NCBI GenBank assembly: GCA_902495545.1
Contig: CABUXM010000107.1
Location: forward strand, 1-5,714
DNA: 5,714 bases
Direction: 5' to 3'
Source of the DNA: an uncultured Collinsella sp.
GTDB lineage: Bacteria; Actinomycetota; Coriobacteriia; Coriobacteriales; Coriobacteriaceae
In this document: one piece after another, positions 1 through 5,672 of the stretch
Layout: each line of letters begins with the position of its first letter
Position numbering within the stretch: position 1 is the stretch's first letter
Program-made: the position numbers and the translations under genes
The notes under the pieces: generated by a model
What the model saw: the letters and a program-made list of their open reading frames with translations, nothing else
Told to the model about the DNA's origin: nothing
The model's database searches: none

Positions 1-732
1 CTGCTCGGTGAGGCCGCGCAGGCTTTTCTCGTTGCCACTGATGACGGTGCCCGTGCCGGTGCAGGGAGCGTCGAGCAGGATGCGGTCAAAGCGGAAGAAC
101 TCGTCGAGCTCGCGTGCGTCGATGCGCATGACGGGCACGTTTTTGGCACCTTGGCGGTGGAGGTTGGACTCAAGCTTTTCGGCGCGGGGAATGCTCATCT
201 CGCAGGCCGTGAGGTGTGCCTGGCCCTGGGTGAGGGCGGCGATCTGCGTTGTCTTGCCGCCAGGGGCTGCGCACATGTCGAGGATGTCCTCGCCGGCCTG
301 AGCGCCCAGGACCAACGGCGGCATCATGGACGACAGACTTTGCAAGTAGATCTTGCCGTCGCGGTAGATGTCGAGGTCCCACAGATCAGAAACCTGGGCC
401 TCGGGCAGGATAAAGGCGTCTGGGTACCAGGCGACGGGGTTGTGGGCGATTCCGGCGGCATCGAGCGCCGCAGCGATGTCCTCGGCGGTCGCCTTGAGCG
501 TATTGGCGCGCAGCGTGACCGGGCGTGTGGCCGCGGCGCCGAAGCCCTCGATCATGAGCTCGGCATCGGCGGGCGCATAGGCGCCGGCGACCGTGTCGAC
601 CATAAAGCGCGGCAGGTCGGCGGCGGAGTGTTGGGCGGCAAGCTGGTCGGAAAGCTCGGTGGCGGCAAACTGCCTGAGCTTGAGCTCGGGCTTAACCTGC
701 TTTTTCTGCTTACGACGACGCGGCTTGGACAT
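1..732 (-). CDS. RsmB/RsmF (NOL1/NOP2/Sun) family rRNA cytosine-C5 methyltransferase, 3' end cut by window edge
   Basis: This is the N-terminal 244 residues of an S-adenosylmethionine-dependent RNA m5C methyltransferase. Members of the family methylate cytosines in 16S rRNA. The start is a basic tail (MSKPRRRKQKKQ), followed by an N-terminal RNA-binding-like region (about 38-110) with the family-typical RANTLK and WYPDAFIL stretches. The Rossmann domain begins near residue 130. SAM motif I is DMCAAPGGKTTQI (152-164) and motif IV is LLDAPCTGTG (219-228). Cys224 in the Pro-Cys of motif IV is the conserved cysteine that in this family helps release product. The catalytic TCS cysteine of motif VI should lie beyond the left edge. 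There is no NusB-like domain before the catalytic part, so it is closer to RsmF/YebU than to RsmB. The ATG is preceded by an AAGGAA-type ribosome binding site 6 nt away (739-744). The exact target base cannot be told. The gene lies downstream of the MetRS-like gene on the same strand, separated by a repeat-rich spacer. Confidence 0.93.
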   Translation of the reverse strand, partial: MSKPRRRKQKKQVKPELKLRQFAATELSDQLAAQHSAADLPRFMVDTVAGAYAPADAELMIEGFGAAATRPVTLRANTLKATAEDIAAALDAAGIAHNPVAWYPDAFILPEAQVSDLWDLDIYRDGKIYLQSLSSMMPPLVLGAQAGEDILDMCAAPGGKTTQIAALTQGQAHLTACEMSIPRAEKLESNLHRQGAKNVPVMRIDARELDEFFRFDRILLDAPCTGTGTVISGNEKSLRGLTEQ

Positions 733-738
733 CCGTCT

Positions 739-744
739 TTCCTT
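739..744 (-). promoter_or_regulatory. Ribosome binding site of the rRNA methyltransferase gene
   Basis: On the minus strand AAGGAA lies 6 nt before the ATG at 730-732. A second purine-rich run, AGGTGG (745-750), sits farther upstream, directly next to the outer end of the inverted repeat at 752. Folding of the repeat could therefore influence access to this site. That last point is inference. Confidence 0.6.
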
Positions 745-762
745 CCACCTAAATGATTATTC

Positions 763-800
763 TGGGACGGGGATTAAAAAATCATTTAATCCCCGTCCCA
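763..800. repeat. Hairpin A: 16-bp perfect stem with 6-nt loop
   Basis: The stem 763-778 pairs perfectly with 785-800 around the loop AAATCA. On the minus strand this is the hairpin nearest the methyltransferase start. It is not followed by a T-run, so it is not a standard intrinsic terminator, although it is preceded by four T's on that strand. It cannot form at the same time as the long 35-bp pairing. Confidence 0.85.
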
Positions 801-816
801 AAAAGACTACTTTGCG

Positions 817-869
817 GCGCCCGGGAATGATTTTTTAATCCCCGTCCCAGAATAATCATTCCCGGGCGC
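817..869. repeat. Hairpin C: 16-bp perfect stem with 21-nt loop carrying the third core copy
   Basis: The stem 817-832 (GCGCCCGGGAATGATT) pairs perfectly with 854-869. The loop 833-853 holds one copy of the TGGGACGGGGATTA core in minus orientation. The base of the stem is a GC-rich CCCGGG block on each side. It begins 11 bp after the stop codon of the MetRS-like gene on the minus strand, so it could protect or end that transcript. It lacks a directly following T-run. Confidence 0.8.
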
Positions 870-880
870 GTTGCGGTTGC

Positions 881-3031
881 CTAGTACTGGCTCTCGTGCT
901 TGCTGAAGAAGTCGAAGCGCGGGGGCAGCGGCTTTACGCGGTGCTCGCCGGGCTTCTCGCCCAAGCTCTCCACAAACTCATCCGTGGAGGCGAAGATGTT
1001 ATCCCAGCTAAAGAAGGCGACCGGATCGACGTCGAAGTACTCGCAGATGAGCTCGCAGCCGGCAGGGACGATGCCGTGCATGAGCACGGTCGCCACGCGC
1101 AGCTCGGTAAAGGCGTCGACGAGGGCCTGCGTCATTGCGGCATTGGCCGGCTCGCCCTCGAGCTTGTTGGCGGCCTTGGAGGCATCGCTCCAGCGCTTGT
1201 TGGCGGCACGCAGGTAGTCGTCGCACACGGCGAGCGCGCGGTGCGTCTCGAACTTGTACATGGCCTGCTCAAAGGCAAGGGCGGCCTGCTCGGCGGCCTC
1301 GACCACGGTGTCAGAAGCTGCGCCGGCGGGGATGCAGCCGTTGCGGTAGGGGCTCTCGTCGCCCTCCTTGACGGCGACGCCGTAGAAGCAGCTGCGGGCC
1401 AGACGGTTGAACACGCCGGTCAGCAGCGCGCTCTCCTTAAGGGCCGGGTCGATAACGCGCTTGTCGTCGCAGGCGTGTACCTCGTTGCCGTCCTTGTCCT
1501 TGCCGGTTACGCGCGTGTCGTATGCCTTGGGGCTAAAGCTCACCGGCTTTTCGGACAGGCCGAGCGACAGCCAGTGCGCGCGCATCTGCTCGCAGGTGTA
1601 GTGGTTGAGCAGGTCGTCTGCCGGCGGGGGAGGCGTCTGCGAGGACGAGCTGGCCTTTTTGCCCATGTAGAGCAGGTGGTAGCAGGCGCTGACGGTGCTC
1701 TGCGTGAGGCCCCAGCCCAGGGCCTCCCACATGGCGGTCTGCGCGATGCAGTAGAAGTAGATGTTGTCCTGACCGATAAACTGGTAGATCTGTGCGTCGT
1801 CCGAGCACCACCAGTCGCGCCAGTCGAGCGAGCTGTGCTGGTAGGTGGGCGCGGGCACCTGCGTGGAGTCGGCAGCGGGCTCGCCCATGAGGGCGGCGTC
1901 CTGGGCGGCGACGCCCTCGGTCACGCCGGCGGCCTTAGCATCGCGCGCGAGCACGGTACGCGTATAGCTGATGGGCGCCCACAGGCTCTCGGGCCAGCAC
2001 CAGCAGGTGACGTCCGAGACGCCATCGACCTCGGGCACCGGAACGCCCCAGTCGATGTTGCCGGTGATGCGGAAGGGCACGAGTGCCTTGCCGCTGCGGA
2101 AGCGCACGCCACCGTTGGCGAGCACCGCGTGGGCGTCGTCGCGCTCCTTCCAGCTGGGGAAGGTGACGGTAAAGCTGCTCTTGTTGCCCTCGGGCTCCAG
2201 CACGGTGTGCTCGGGGAGCTGGTCCTCGACGGTATCGAAGGCCTCGCGGAACTTGTTCTGGATGTAGAGCTGAGCCGGCAGCAGCCACTCCTCCATGGTC
2301 TTGGAGACCACGGAGCGAACCTGCGGGTTCTGGGCGAGCTTGGCGGTGTAGGTCTTCATAAAGTCGAGGTAGGCCGGCAGGTCAAAGTAGAGATTGTCGA
2401 CCGGGCGCAGCTCGGGCACCTCGCCGGTGAGCTGGCTCTTGGGCGCGATGAGCTCCTCGGGCTCAAACTGGTGGCCCAGATCGCACTCGTCGGCATAAGC
2501 CTTCTCGGACTTGCAGCCCTGGATGGGGCAGCGGCCGATGACCTGGCGGCCGTTGAGGAACGTGCCGGCCTTGGCATCGTAGAACTGCAGCGTGGAGCGC
2601 TTGGAGATGGTGCCCTGCTCGTGCAGGCGCTCGATAATCTCGGCAGTCACCTCGTTGTGGATCTGGGCCGCCGGCTCAAGGCCCGAGCCGCCGTAGATAT
2701 CGCAGCTGATGTTGTAGTTGTTGAGGGTCGCGGCCTGGCGGGAGTGATTGGACTCGACATACTCGCCGATGGACTTGTCGTAGCCCTCGTTCTCCTTGAG
2801 CTTGCGGTAGCTCTCCATGATGGGCGAGCCGTAGCAGTCGGTGCCCGAGGTGAAGATGACGTTCTCGCGGCCCAGGCGGTCGCGCAGGAAACGGGCGAAG
2901 AAGTCGGCCGGGACAAAGACGCCGCCAACGTGGCCAAAGTGAAGGCCCTTGTTGCCGTAGGGCTCGCCGGCGGTAACGATGGCGCGGCGCGGCCAGCTGG
3001 GACGGTCGTTCATGGAGTATTTGGATGCCAT
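881..3031 (-). CDS. Divergent methionyl-tRNA synthetase-family class I tRNA ligase (MetRS-like)
   Basis: This 716-residue protein has the class I synthetase fold order of MetRS. The Rossmann start carries the HIGH motif HFGH (31-34). A connective-peptide region has the family-typical FYDAKAGTFL and PEELIAPKS stretches around a probable metal knuckle (C168, C173, C183, H187). The second Rossmann half carries WAPISY (351-356) and FIGQDNIYF (418-426), followed by a helical anticodon-binding region with ANKRW (610-614). It ends at LPPRFDFFSK, with no appended EMAPII/Trbp111-like tRNA-binding domain. The expected KMSKS loop reads KKASSSS (458-464), and GTDEHG reads GTDCYG (63-68). Extra segments, for example about 280-325 and 360-400, lengthen the core well beyond the usual roughly 550 residues. 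The ATG at 3029-3031 was chosen because AAGGAG lies 4 nt before it. An in-frame ATG at 3124 has no such site and would add 31 unconserved residues. The known role of the family is charging tRNA with methionine. The changes leave open whether this is the cell's metG or a paralogue with another role. Confidence 0.88.
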   Translation of the reverse strand: MASKYSMNDRPSWPRRAIVTAGEPYGNKGLHFGHVGGVFVPADFFARFLRDRLGRENVIFTSGTDCYGSPIMESYRKLKENEGYDKSIGEYVESNHSRQAATLNNYNISCDIYGGSGLEPAAQIHNEVTAEIIERLHEQGTISKRSTLQFYDAKAGTFLNGRQVIGRCPIQGCKSEKAYADECDLGHQFEPEELIAPKSQLTGEVPELRPVDNLYFDLPAYLDFMKTYTAKLAQNPQVRSVVSKTMEEWLLPAQLYIQNKFREAFDTVEDQLPEHTVLEPEGNKSSFTVTFPSWKERDDAHAVLANGGVRFRSGKALVPFRITGNIDWGVPVPEVDGVSDVTCWCWPESLWAPISYTRTVLARDAKAAGVTEGVAAQDAALMGEPAADSTQVPAPTYQHSSLDWRDWWCSDDAQIYQFIGQDNIYFYCIAQTAMWEALGWGLTQSTVSACYHLLYMGKKASSSSQTPPPPADDLLNHYTCEQMRAHWLSLGLSEKPVSFSPKAYDTRVTGKDKDGNEVHACDDKRVIDPALKESALLTGVFNRLARSCFYGVAVKEGDESPYRNGCIPAGAASDTVVEAAEQAALAFEQAMYKFETHRALAVCDDYLRAANKRWSDASKAANKLEGEPANAAMTQALVDAFTELRVATVLMHGIVPAGCELICEYFDVDPVAFFSWDNIFASTDEFVESLGEKPGEHRVKPLPPRFDFFSKHESQY

Positions 3032-3035
3032 GGGA

Positions 3036-3041
3036 CTCCTT
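3036..3041 (-). promoter_or_regulatory. Ribosome binding site that fixes the start of the MetRS-like gene
   Basis: AAGGAG on the minus strand is separated by TCCC from the ATG at 3029-3031. It favours this start over the longer in-frame ATG at 3124 and the internal ATG at 3011-3013, neither of which has a comparable site. Confidence 0.7.
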
Positions 3042-3112
3042 CGCATATGGTGAGAGCGCGGCCGGGCGCGGGGCTCGGCGGCGCGGTGGTCAATTCGTGC
3101 ATATCGTTCGTC

Positions 3113-3121
3113 ATTATCGCA
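3113..3121 (-). promoter_or_regulatory. Candidate extended -10 promoter for the MetRS-like gene
   Basis: The minus strand reads TGCGATAAT, which is a good -10 hexamer (GATAAT, five of six matches) with the TGn extension. No clear TTGACA -35 box is present at 16-18 bp. A start near 3106 would give a leader of about 75 nt, which is GC-rich and lacks the size and motifs of a T-box. This assignment rests on pattern only. Confidence 0.4.
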
Positions 3122-3149
3122 CATGCGGACGGGTACGTGGCAGGGGCGC

Positions 3150-3155
3150 TATCCT
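3150..3155 (+). promoter_or_regulatory. Candidate -10 box for the DUF3267 gene, possible leaderless transcript
   Basis: TATCCT fits the actinobacterial TANNNT -10 pattern and ends 8 bp before the ATG at 3164. With normal -10 to start spacing, transcription would begin at or very near the start codon. There is no Shine-Dalgarno sequence before this ATG, which fits a leaderless mRNA. No recognisable -35 box is seen, so this is tentative. Confidence 0.3.
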
Positions 3156-3163
3156 AAGATGCT

Positions 3164-3730
3164 ATGAATGAGATTTCCAACATACATGCGTTTGAAGACG
3201 AGGATTTTCTGCACGCTTGCTTCGTGTGGGGGATGGTCGTAGTCGGCGTGTTTGCCGTGTGCCTGGTGCCGGTGTTTATGCTGCTGGGCGGGCCTGAAGA
3301 CTTGGATGCTGCTGATGCGGGCGGCTGGACGGCAGTCGTGGGCTGGATAGTCGGCTTGGCTGCGGTTTCTGCGGCGTCATTTGCCGTGCACGAGCTGGTG
3401 CATGCAGCGTTCTTTAAGTTGTTTGCGCCTGCCGGTGCGCATGTGACCTTTGGGGCGAACCTCGAGACGTGCATGATCTATGCCTGCGCCGAGGGGATTG
3501 TGTATTCGCGCCGGCGGTACGTGGCGGTTTGCCTGGCGCCGACGGTTGTTGTGACGACAACGCTTGCCCTGGGGTTTGCGTTCTCGGACTATCCGCTGCT
3601 GTGCTACCTGGCGGCTGGTTTGCACCTTTCGGGATGCACGGGCGACTGGTATTACGTGCGGACGATCCTGCGCGACCGCCGCATTGCCGCCTGCGAGGAC
3701 ACGTCCTTTGGCGTTCGCTTTTTCGGGTGA
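3164..3730 (+). CDS. DUF3267-type putative membrane zinc metallopeptidase
   Basis: This 188-residue integral membrane protein resembles the DUF3267 (putative zincin peptidase) family. The hydrophobic stretches lie at about 20-42, 57-75, 119-140 and 144-158. The zinc-binding motif is HELVH (76-80), at the end of the second hydrophobic stretch, with Glu77 as the likely catalytic base. A late GDWYYV motif (160-165) after a Ser-Gly pair matches the conserved acidic position of the family, and Asp161 is a candidate third metal ligand. The fold resembles intramembrane M50 proteases, but the substrate of DUF3267 proteins is generally unknown. The ATG at 3164 has no clear ribosome binding site. A later in-frame ATG (residue 24, at 3233-3235) follows a G-run but would remove part of the first membrane segment. 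The gene stops 10 nt before queH, so the two are probably co-transcribed. No functional link to queuosine is evident. Confidence 0.82.
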   Translation: MNEISNIHAFEDEDFLHACFVWGMVVVGVFAVCLVPVFMLLGGPEDLDAADAGGWTAVVGWIVGLAAVSAASFAVHELVHAAFFKLFAPAGAHVTFGANLETCMIYACAEGIVYSRRRYVAVCLAPTVVVTTTLALGFAFSDYPLLCYLAAGLHLSGCTGDWYYVRTILRDRRIAACEDTSFGVRFFG

Positions 3731-3734
3731 GGAG
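3729..3734 (+). promoter_or_regulatory. Ribosome binding site of queH overlapping the upstream stop codon
   Basis: GAGGAG shares bases with the TGA (3728-3730) of the DUF3267 gene. It selects the ATG at 3741 (6-nt spacing) over the ATG at 3735 (no spacing). The overlap suggests translational coupling between the two genes. Confidence 0.65.
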
Positions 3735-3740
3735 ATGTTG

Positions 3741-4316
3741 ATGAGGCCGTTGTTGTTGCACGCTTGCTGTGCGCCGTGCTCACTTGAGCCGGTTCGCTTG
3801 CTGCGCGAAGAGGGGTTTGAACCCACGATCTGCTGGACCAACCCCAATATTCAGCCGCACAATGAATGGCAGCGTCGCCTGGACGAGCTGCGCCGGTGGT
3901 GTGCCGACGGCGACATCGAGCTCATCGAGGCCGGGGAGGATCGCGAGCGCTGGGAGGCCGGCGTGGCCCCGCTGGGTGCCGATCGGCCCCGTCGCTGTCG
4001 CGCGTGCTATGCCTTGCGCTTGGCCGAGGCATGCCGCGTGGGCCAGGAGCGCGGGTTTGAGTTTGTGGGCACGACGCTCGCCGTCTCGCCGTATCAGCTG
4101 TTCGATACCTGCAATGACGTGCTTGAGCGTTTGGCGGCCGCCCATGGGCTCACCCCGGTGATTCGCGATTTTCGCCCGTACTACCCCGAGGCTACGCGCC
4201 GCTCGCGCGAGCTGGGCATGTATCGGCAGAACTATTGCGGTTGCCGTTTCTCGGCGGTCGAGGCGGCCATGGATCGCGCCCGCATCCGCGACGAGCGCAA
4301 AGCCGCCAAAAAGTAG
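3741..4316 (+). CDS. queH: Epoxyqueuosine reductase QueH
   Basis: This 191-residue protein carries the full QueH (DUF208) signature. It has LLLHACCAPC (4-13) at the N-terminus, NPNIQPHNEW (34-43), RCRACYALRL (85-94), TTLAVSPYQ (111-119), and the closing block with DFRPYYPE (143-150) and YRQNYCGCRFS (161-171). The cysteines C9, C10, C86 and C89 are the conserved set expected to hold the iron-sulfur cluster, and C13 is also conserved. QueH reduces epoxyqueuosine at the wobble position of GUN-anticodon tRNAs to queuosine. It is the non-homologous replacement for the cobalamin-dependent QueG. The start at 3741 was chosen because GAGGAG (3729-3734), overlapping the stop of the upstream gene, lies 6 nt before it. 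The ATG at 3735 touches that site and is too close. The substrate is made by queA just downstream. The C-terminus is short and basic (KAAKK). Confidence 0.95.
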   Translation: MRPLLLHACCAPCSLEPVRLLREEGFEPTICWTNPNIQPHNEWQRRLDELRRWCADGDIELIEAGEDRERWEAGVAPLGADRPRRCRACYALRLAEACRVGQERGFEFVGTTLAVSPYQLFDTCNDVLERLAAAHGLTPVIRDFRPYYPEATRRSRELGMYRQNYCGCRFSAVEAAMDRARIRDERKAAKK

Positions 4317-4335
4317 TTCATTTGGGACGTCAGCC

Positions 4336-4344
4336 TGCTAGGAT
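4336..4344 (+). promoter_or_regulatory. Candidate extended -10 promoter for queA
   Basis: TGCTAGGAT combines the TGn extension with TAGGAT, a TANNNT-type -10 box. A weak -35-like TTCATT lies at 4317-4322. A start near 4351 would leave about 30 nt of leader before the GTG, containing the ribosome binding site. If real, queA could be expressed separately from queH. The assignment is by pattern only. Confidence 0.35.
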
Positions 4345-4366
4345 GTAGAGCGGACTTTAGCTATAT

Positions 4367-4372
4367 AAGGAG
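4367..4372 (+). promoter_or_regulatory. Ribosome binding site of queA, supporting a GTG start
   Basis: AAGGAG lies 8 nt before GTG at 4381, an ideal spacing. The nearby in-frame ATG at 4387 would be 14 nt away, so the GTG is preferred. Confidence 0.75.
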
Positions 4373-4380
4373 TATCCGAC

Positions 4381-5598
4381 GTGTCTATGCGTACCGATGA
4401 TTTTGACTACAACCTTCCTGAGGAACTGATTGCCCAGGCTCCTGCCGAGCCGCGCGACTCCTGCCGCCTGCTGGTGGTGGATCGCAAAGGCTCCCAGGCG
4501 GGGAAGCCGCTGGAGCACGGCGGTACCGTTGAGCACCGCATCTTCCGCGACATCATCGACTATATCGAGCCGGGCGATGTGCTCGTCATCAACAAGACGC
4601 GTGTGATGCCGGCCCGCCTGATCGGTCGCAAAGCCGGCTCGGGTGGCGTGGTCGAGACGCTGCTGCTCAAGCGCCGTGAGGATGTTGACCCGCTGGGCCA
4701 TGTGTGGGAGTGCCTGGTCAAGCCGGGTAAGCGCCTGAAGCCCGGTGCTCAGATTGAGTATCGCGCCGGCGGCGCCCATGCGCCCGAGGGCGCGCCCGTG
4801 GTGCTGACGGCCGAGGTCGTCGACTTTGTCACCGACAGCCGCGGAGGCCGTCTGGTGCGCTTTGAGCCGGCCGGTTGCAATGCCGCCGGCGACCCGCGCA
4901 CGCTCGACGAGGCCATCCACGCTGCCGGCCACGTGCCGCTGCCGCCCTACATTACCGATTACGAGGGCGATCCCGAGAAGTACCAGACCGTCTACGCCAT
5001 GAAGGAGGAGCACTCGGCTGCCGCTCCCACGGCGGGTCTGCACTTTACGCCCGAGCTCATGGCCGCTATCGAGGCCAAGGGTGCCAAGTTTGCCGCCGTC
5101 GAGCTCGAGGTGGGTATCGATACCTTCCGTCTGGTGGAGGAGGACGACCCCGCGCAGCACGTGATGCACACCGAGCGCTACCACGTGTCGCAGGAGGTTG
5201 TCGACGCCGTGCATAAGGCTAAGGCCGAGGGGCATCGCGTGATTGCTGTCGGTACCACCGCAGTGCGCTCGCTCGAGAGCGCCTTTGACGCGGACGCGCC
5301 GGTGTCCGATCCGGCCGTGACGGCGCGCTATTTTGAGGGCCGCGAGGACGGGGCCGATACACTTGGCCGCGGTGACATCGTGGTGCGCGAGAACGCCACA
5401 ACGCAGCTCTACCTCATGCCCGGCTCGACCTATCACGTGGTCGACGCGCTGATCACCAATTTCCACGTGCCGCGCTCCACGCTCATGATGCTCGTGAGCG
5501 CGCTTGCCACCCGCGACCAGATCATGGATGCCTACGCCGCCGCCATCGAGGAGCGCTACCGCTTCTTCAGCTTTGGCGACGCGATGCTCATTTGTTAG
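4381..5598 (+). CDS. queA: S-adenosylmethionine:tRNA ribosyltransferase-isomerase QueA
   Basis: QueA transfers and isomerises the ribosyl part of S-adenosylmethionine onto preQ1 in tRNA, giving epoxyqueuosine, the penultimate step of queuosine synthesis. Family landmarks run in order. The N-terminus has DFDYNLPEELIAQAPAEPRDSCRLLV (from residue 7), then FRDIIDYIEPGDVLVINKTRVMPARL (55-80), PLPPYI, and YQTVYA followed by AAAPTAGLHFT (213-223). These are followed by TTAVRSLES (292-300), ITNFHVPRSTLMMLVSA (358-374) and the terminal YRFFSFGDAMLI. At 405 residues it is longer than common QueA proteins (about 340-360). The excess sits in short insertions near 36-50, 103-165 and 301-335, not in a new domain. 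Translation starts at GTG. The gene lies 64 bp after queH, with its own ribosome binding site and a possible promoter, and it is followed by hairpins. Confidence 0.96.
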   Translation: MSMRTDDFDYNLPEELIAQAPAEPRDSCRLLVVDRKGSQAGKPLEHGGTVEHRIFRDIIDYIEPGDVLVINKTRVMPARLIGRKAGSGGVVETLLLKRREDVDPLGHVWECLVKPGKRLKPGAQIEYRAGGAHAPEGAPVVLTAEVVDFVTDSRGGRLVRFEPAGCNAAGDPRTLDEAIHAAGHVPLPPYITDYEGDPEKYQTVYAMKEEHSAAAPTAGLHFTPELMAAIEAKGAKFAAVELEVGIDTFRLVEEDDPAQHVMHTERYHVSQEVVDAVHKAKAEGHRVIAVGTTAVRSLESAFDADAPVSDPAVTARYFEGREDGADTLGRGDIVVRENATTQLYLMPGSTYHVVDALITNFHVPRSTLMMLVSALATRDQIMDAYAAAIEERYRFFSFGDAMLIC

Positions 5599-5624
5599 TT
5601 ACGCGGTTCTACGAACCGCGTAAC
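5598..5624 (+). terminator. 12-bp perfect hairpin overlapping the end of queA, no T-tract
   Basis: GTTACGCGGTTC (5598-5609) pairs perfectly with 5613-5624 around a TAC loop. The first base belongs to the queA stop codon TAG. The sequence after it is GC-rich with no T-run, so it is not a textbook intrinsic terminator. It may instead stabilise the 3' end or stop transcription by another route. Confidence 0.5.
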
Positions 5625-5672
5625 GGCTCGACGCTGCGCGGGCCGCATTTGGACAATCTGACGTTCAACTTC

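Larger units (their letters stand above)
752..869. repeat. Composite inverted repeat (BIME/MITE-like): 35-bp perfect inverted repeat with nested hairpins
   Basis: The arms 752-786 and 826-860 are perfect reverse complements over 35 bp, separated by a 39-bp spacer. A 14-bp core, TGGGACGGGGATTA, occurs three times: on the plus strand at 763-776 and on the minus strand at 787-800 and 836-849. The first two copies form one hairpin. The third lies in the loop of a second hairpin (817-869). The element fills the gap between the stop of the MetRS-like gene and the ribosome binding site of the methyltransferase gene. Paired, inverted palindromic units between genes are the layout of bacterial interspersed mosaic elements built from REP sequences. 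REP elements are often mobilised by Y1 (RAYT) transposases, and none is present here. The sequence shows the symmetry directly, but membership of a dispersed family is inference. No open reading frame within it looks real. Confidence 0.85.

Noticed and set aside
151..756. Plus-strand open frames across the methyltransferase gene
   Set aside because: The minus-strand reading gives unmistakable SAM motif I and motif IV of the NOL1/NOP2/Sun family. The plus-strand products show no recognisable features.
752..860. Insertion sequence or CRISPR array
   Set aside because: There is no transposase reading frame and no regularly spaced direct repeats with unique spacers. The repeats are inverted and nested.
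3032..3112. T-box-like leader upstream of the MetRS-like gene, prompted by an ACCGCG on the minus strand
   Set aside because: The leader is only about 75 nt. It lacks stem I elements and the full T-box consensus, and it shows no terminator/antiterminator pair. The ACCGCG match is expected by chance in GC-rich DNA.
3032..3124. 31-residue N-terminal extension of the MetRS-like protein
   Set aside because: It has no ribosome binding site at 3124, its composition is Arg-rich and unlike a synthetase start, and it covers the likely promoter and leader.
896..3157. Plus-strand open frame of about 750 codons antisense to the MetRS-like gene
   Set aside because: It mirrors the codon structure of a GC-rich real gene on the other strand. 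Its translation is a low-complexity run of Ala, Gly, Leu and Val with no recognisable motif, while the minus-strand protein has clear family motifs.
3564..3740. Longer N-terminus of QueH using an upstream in-frame ATG
   Set aside because: It would overlap the DUF3267 gene by about 165 bp and add residues unlike the family. The LLLHACCAPC block is normally within the first few residues, and GAGGAG points to the ATG at 3741.
4357..5466. Minus-strand open frame of about 370 codons antisense to queA
   Set aside because: queA is certain on the plus strand. The antisense product is rich in His, Gly and Arg with no family signature and no ribosome binding site.
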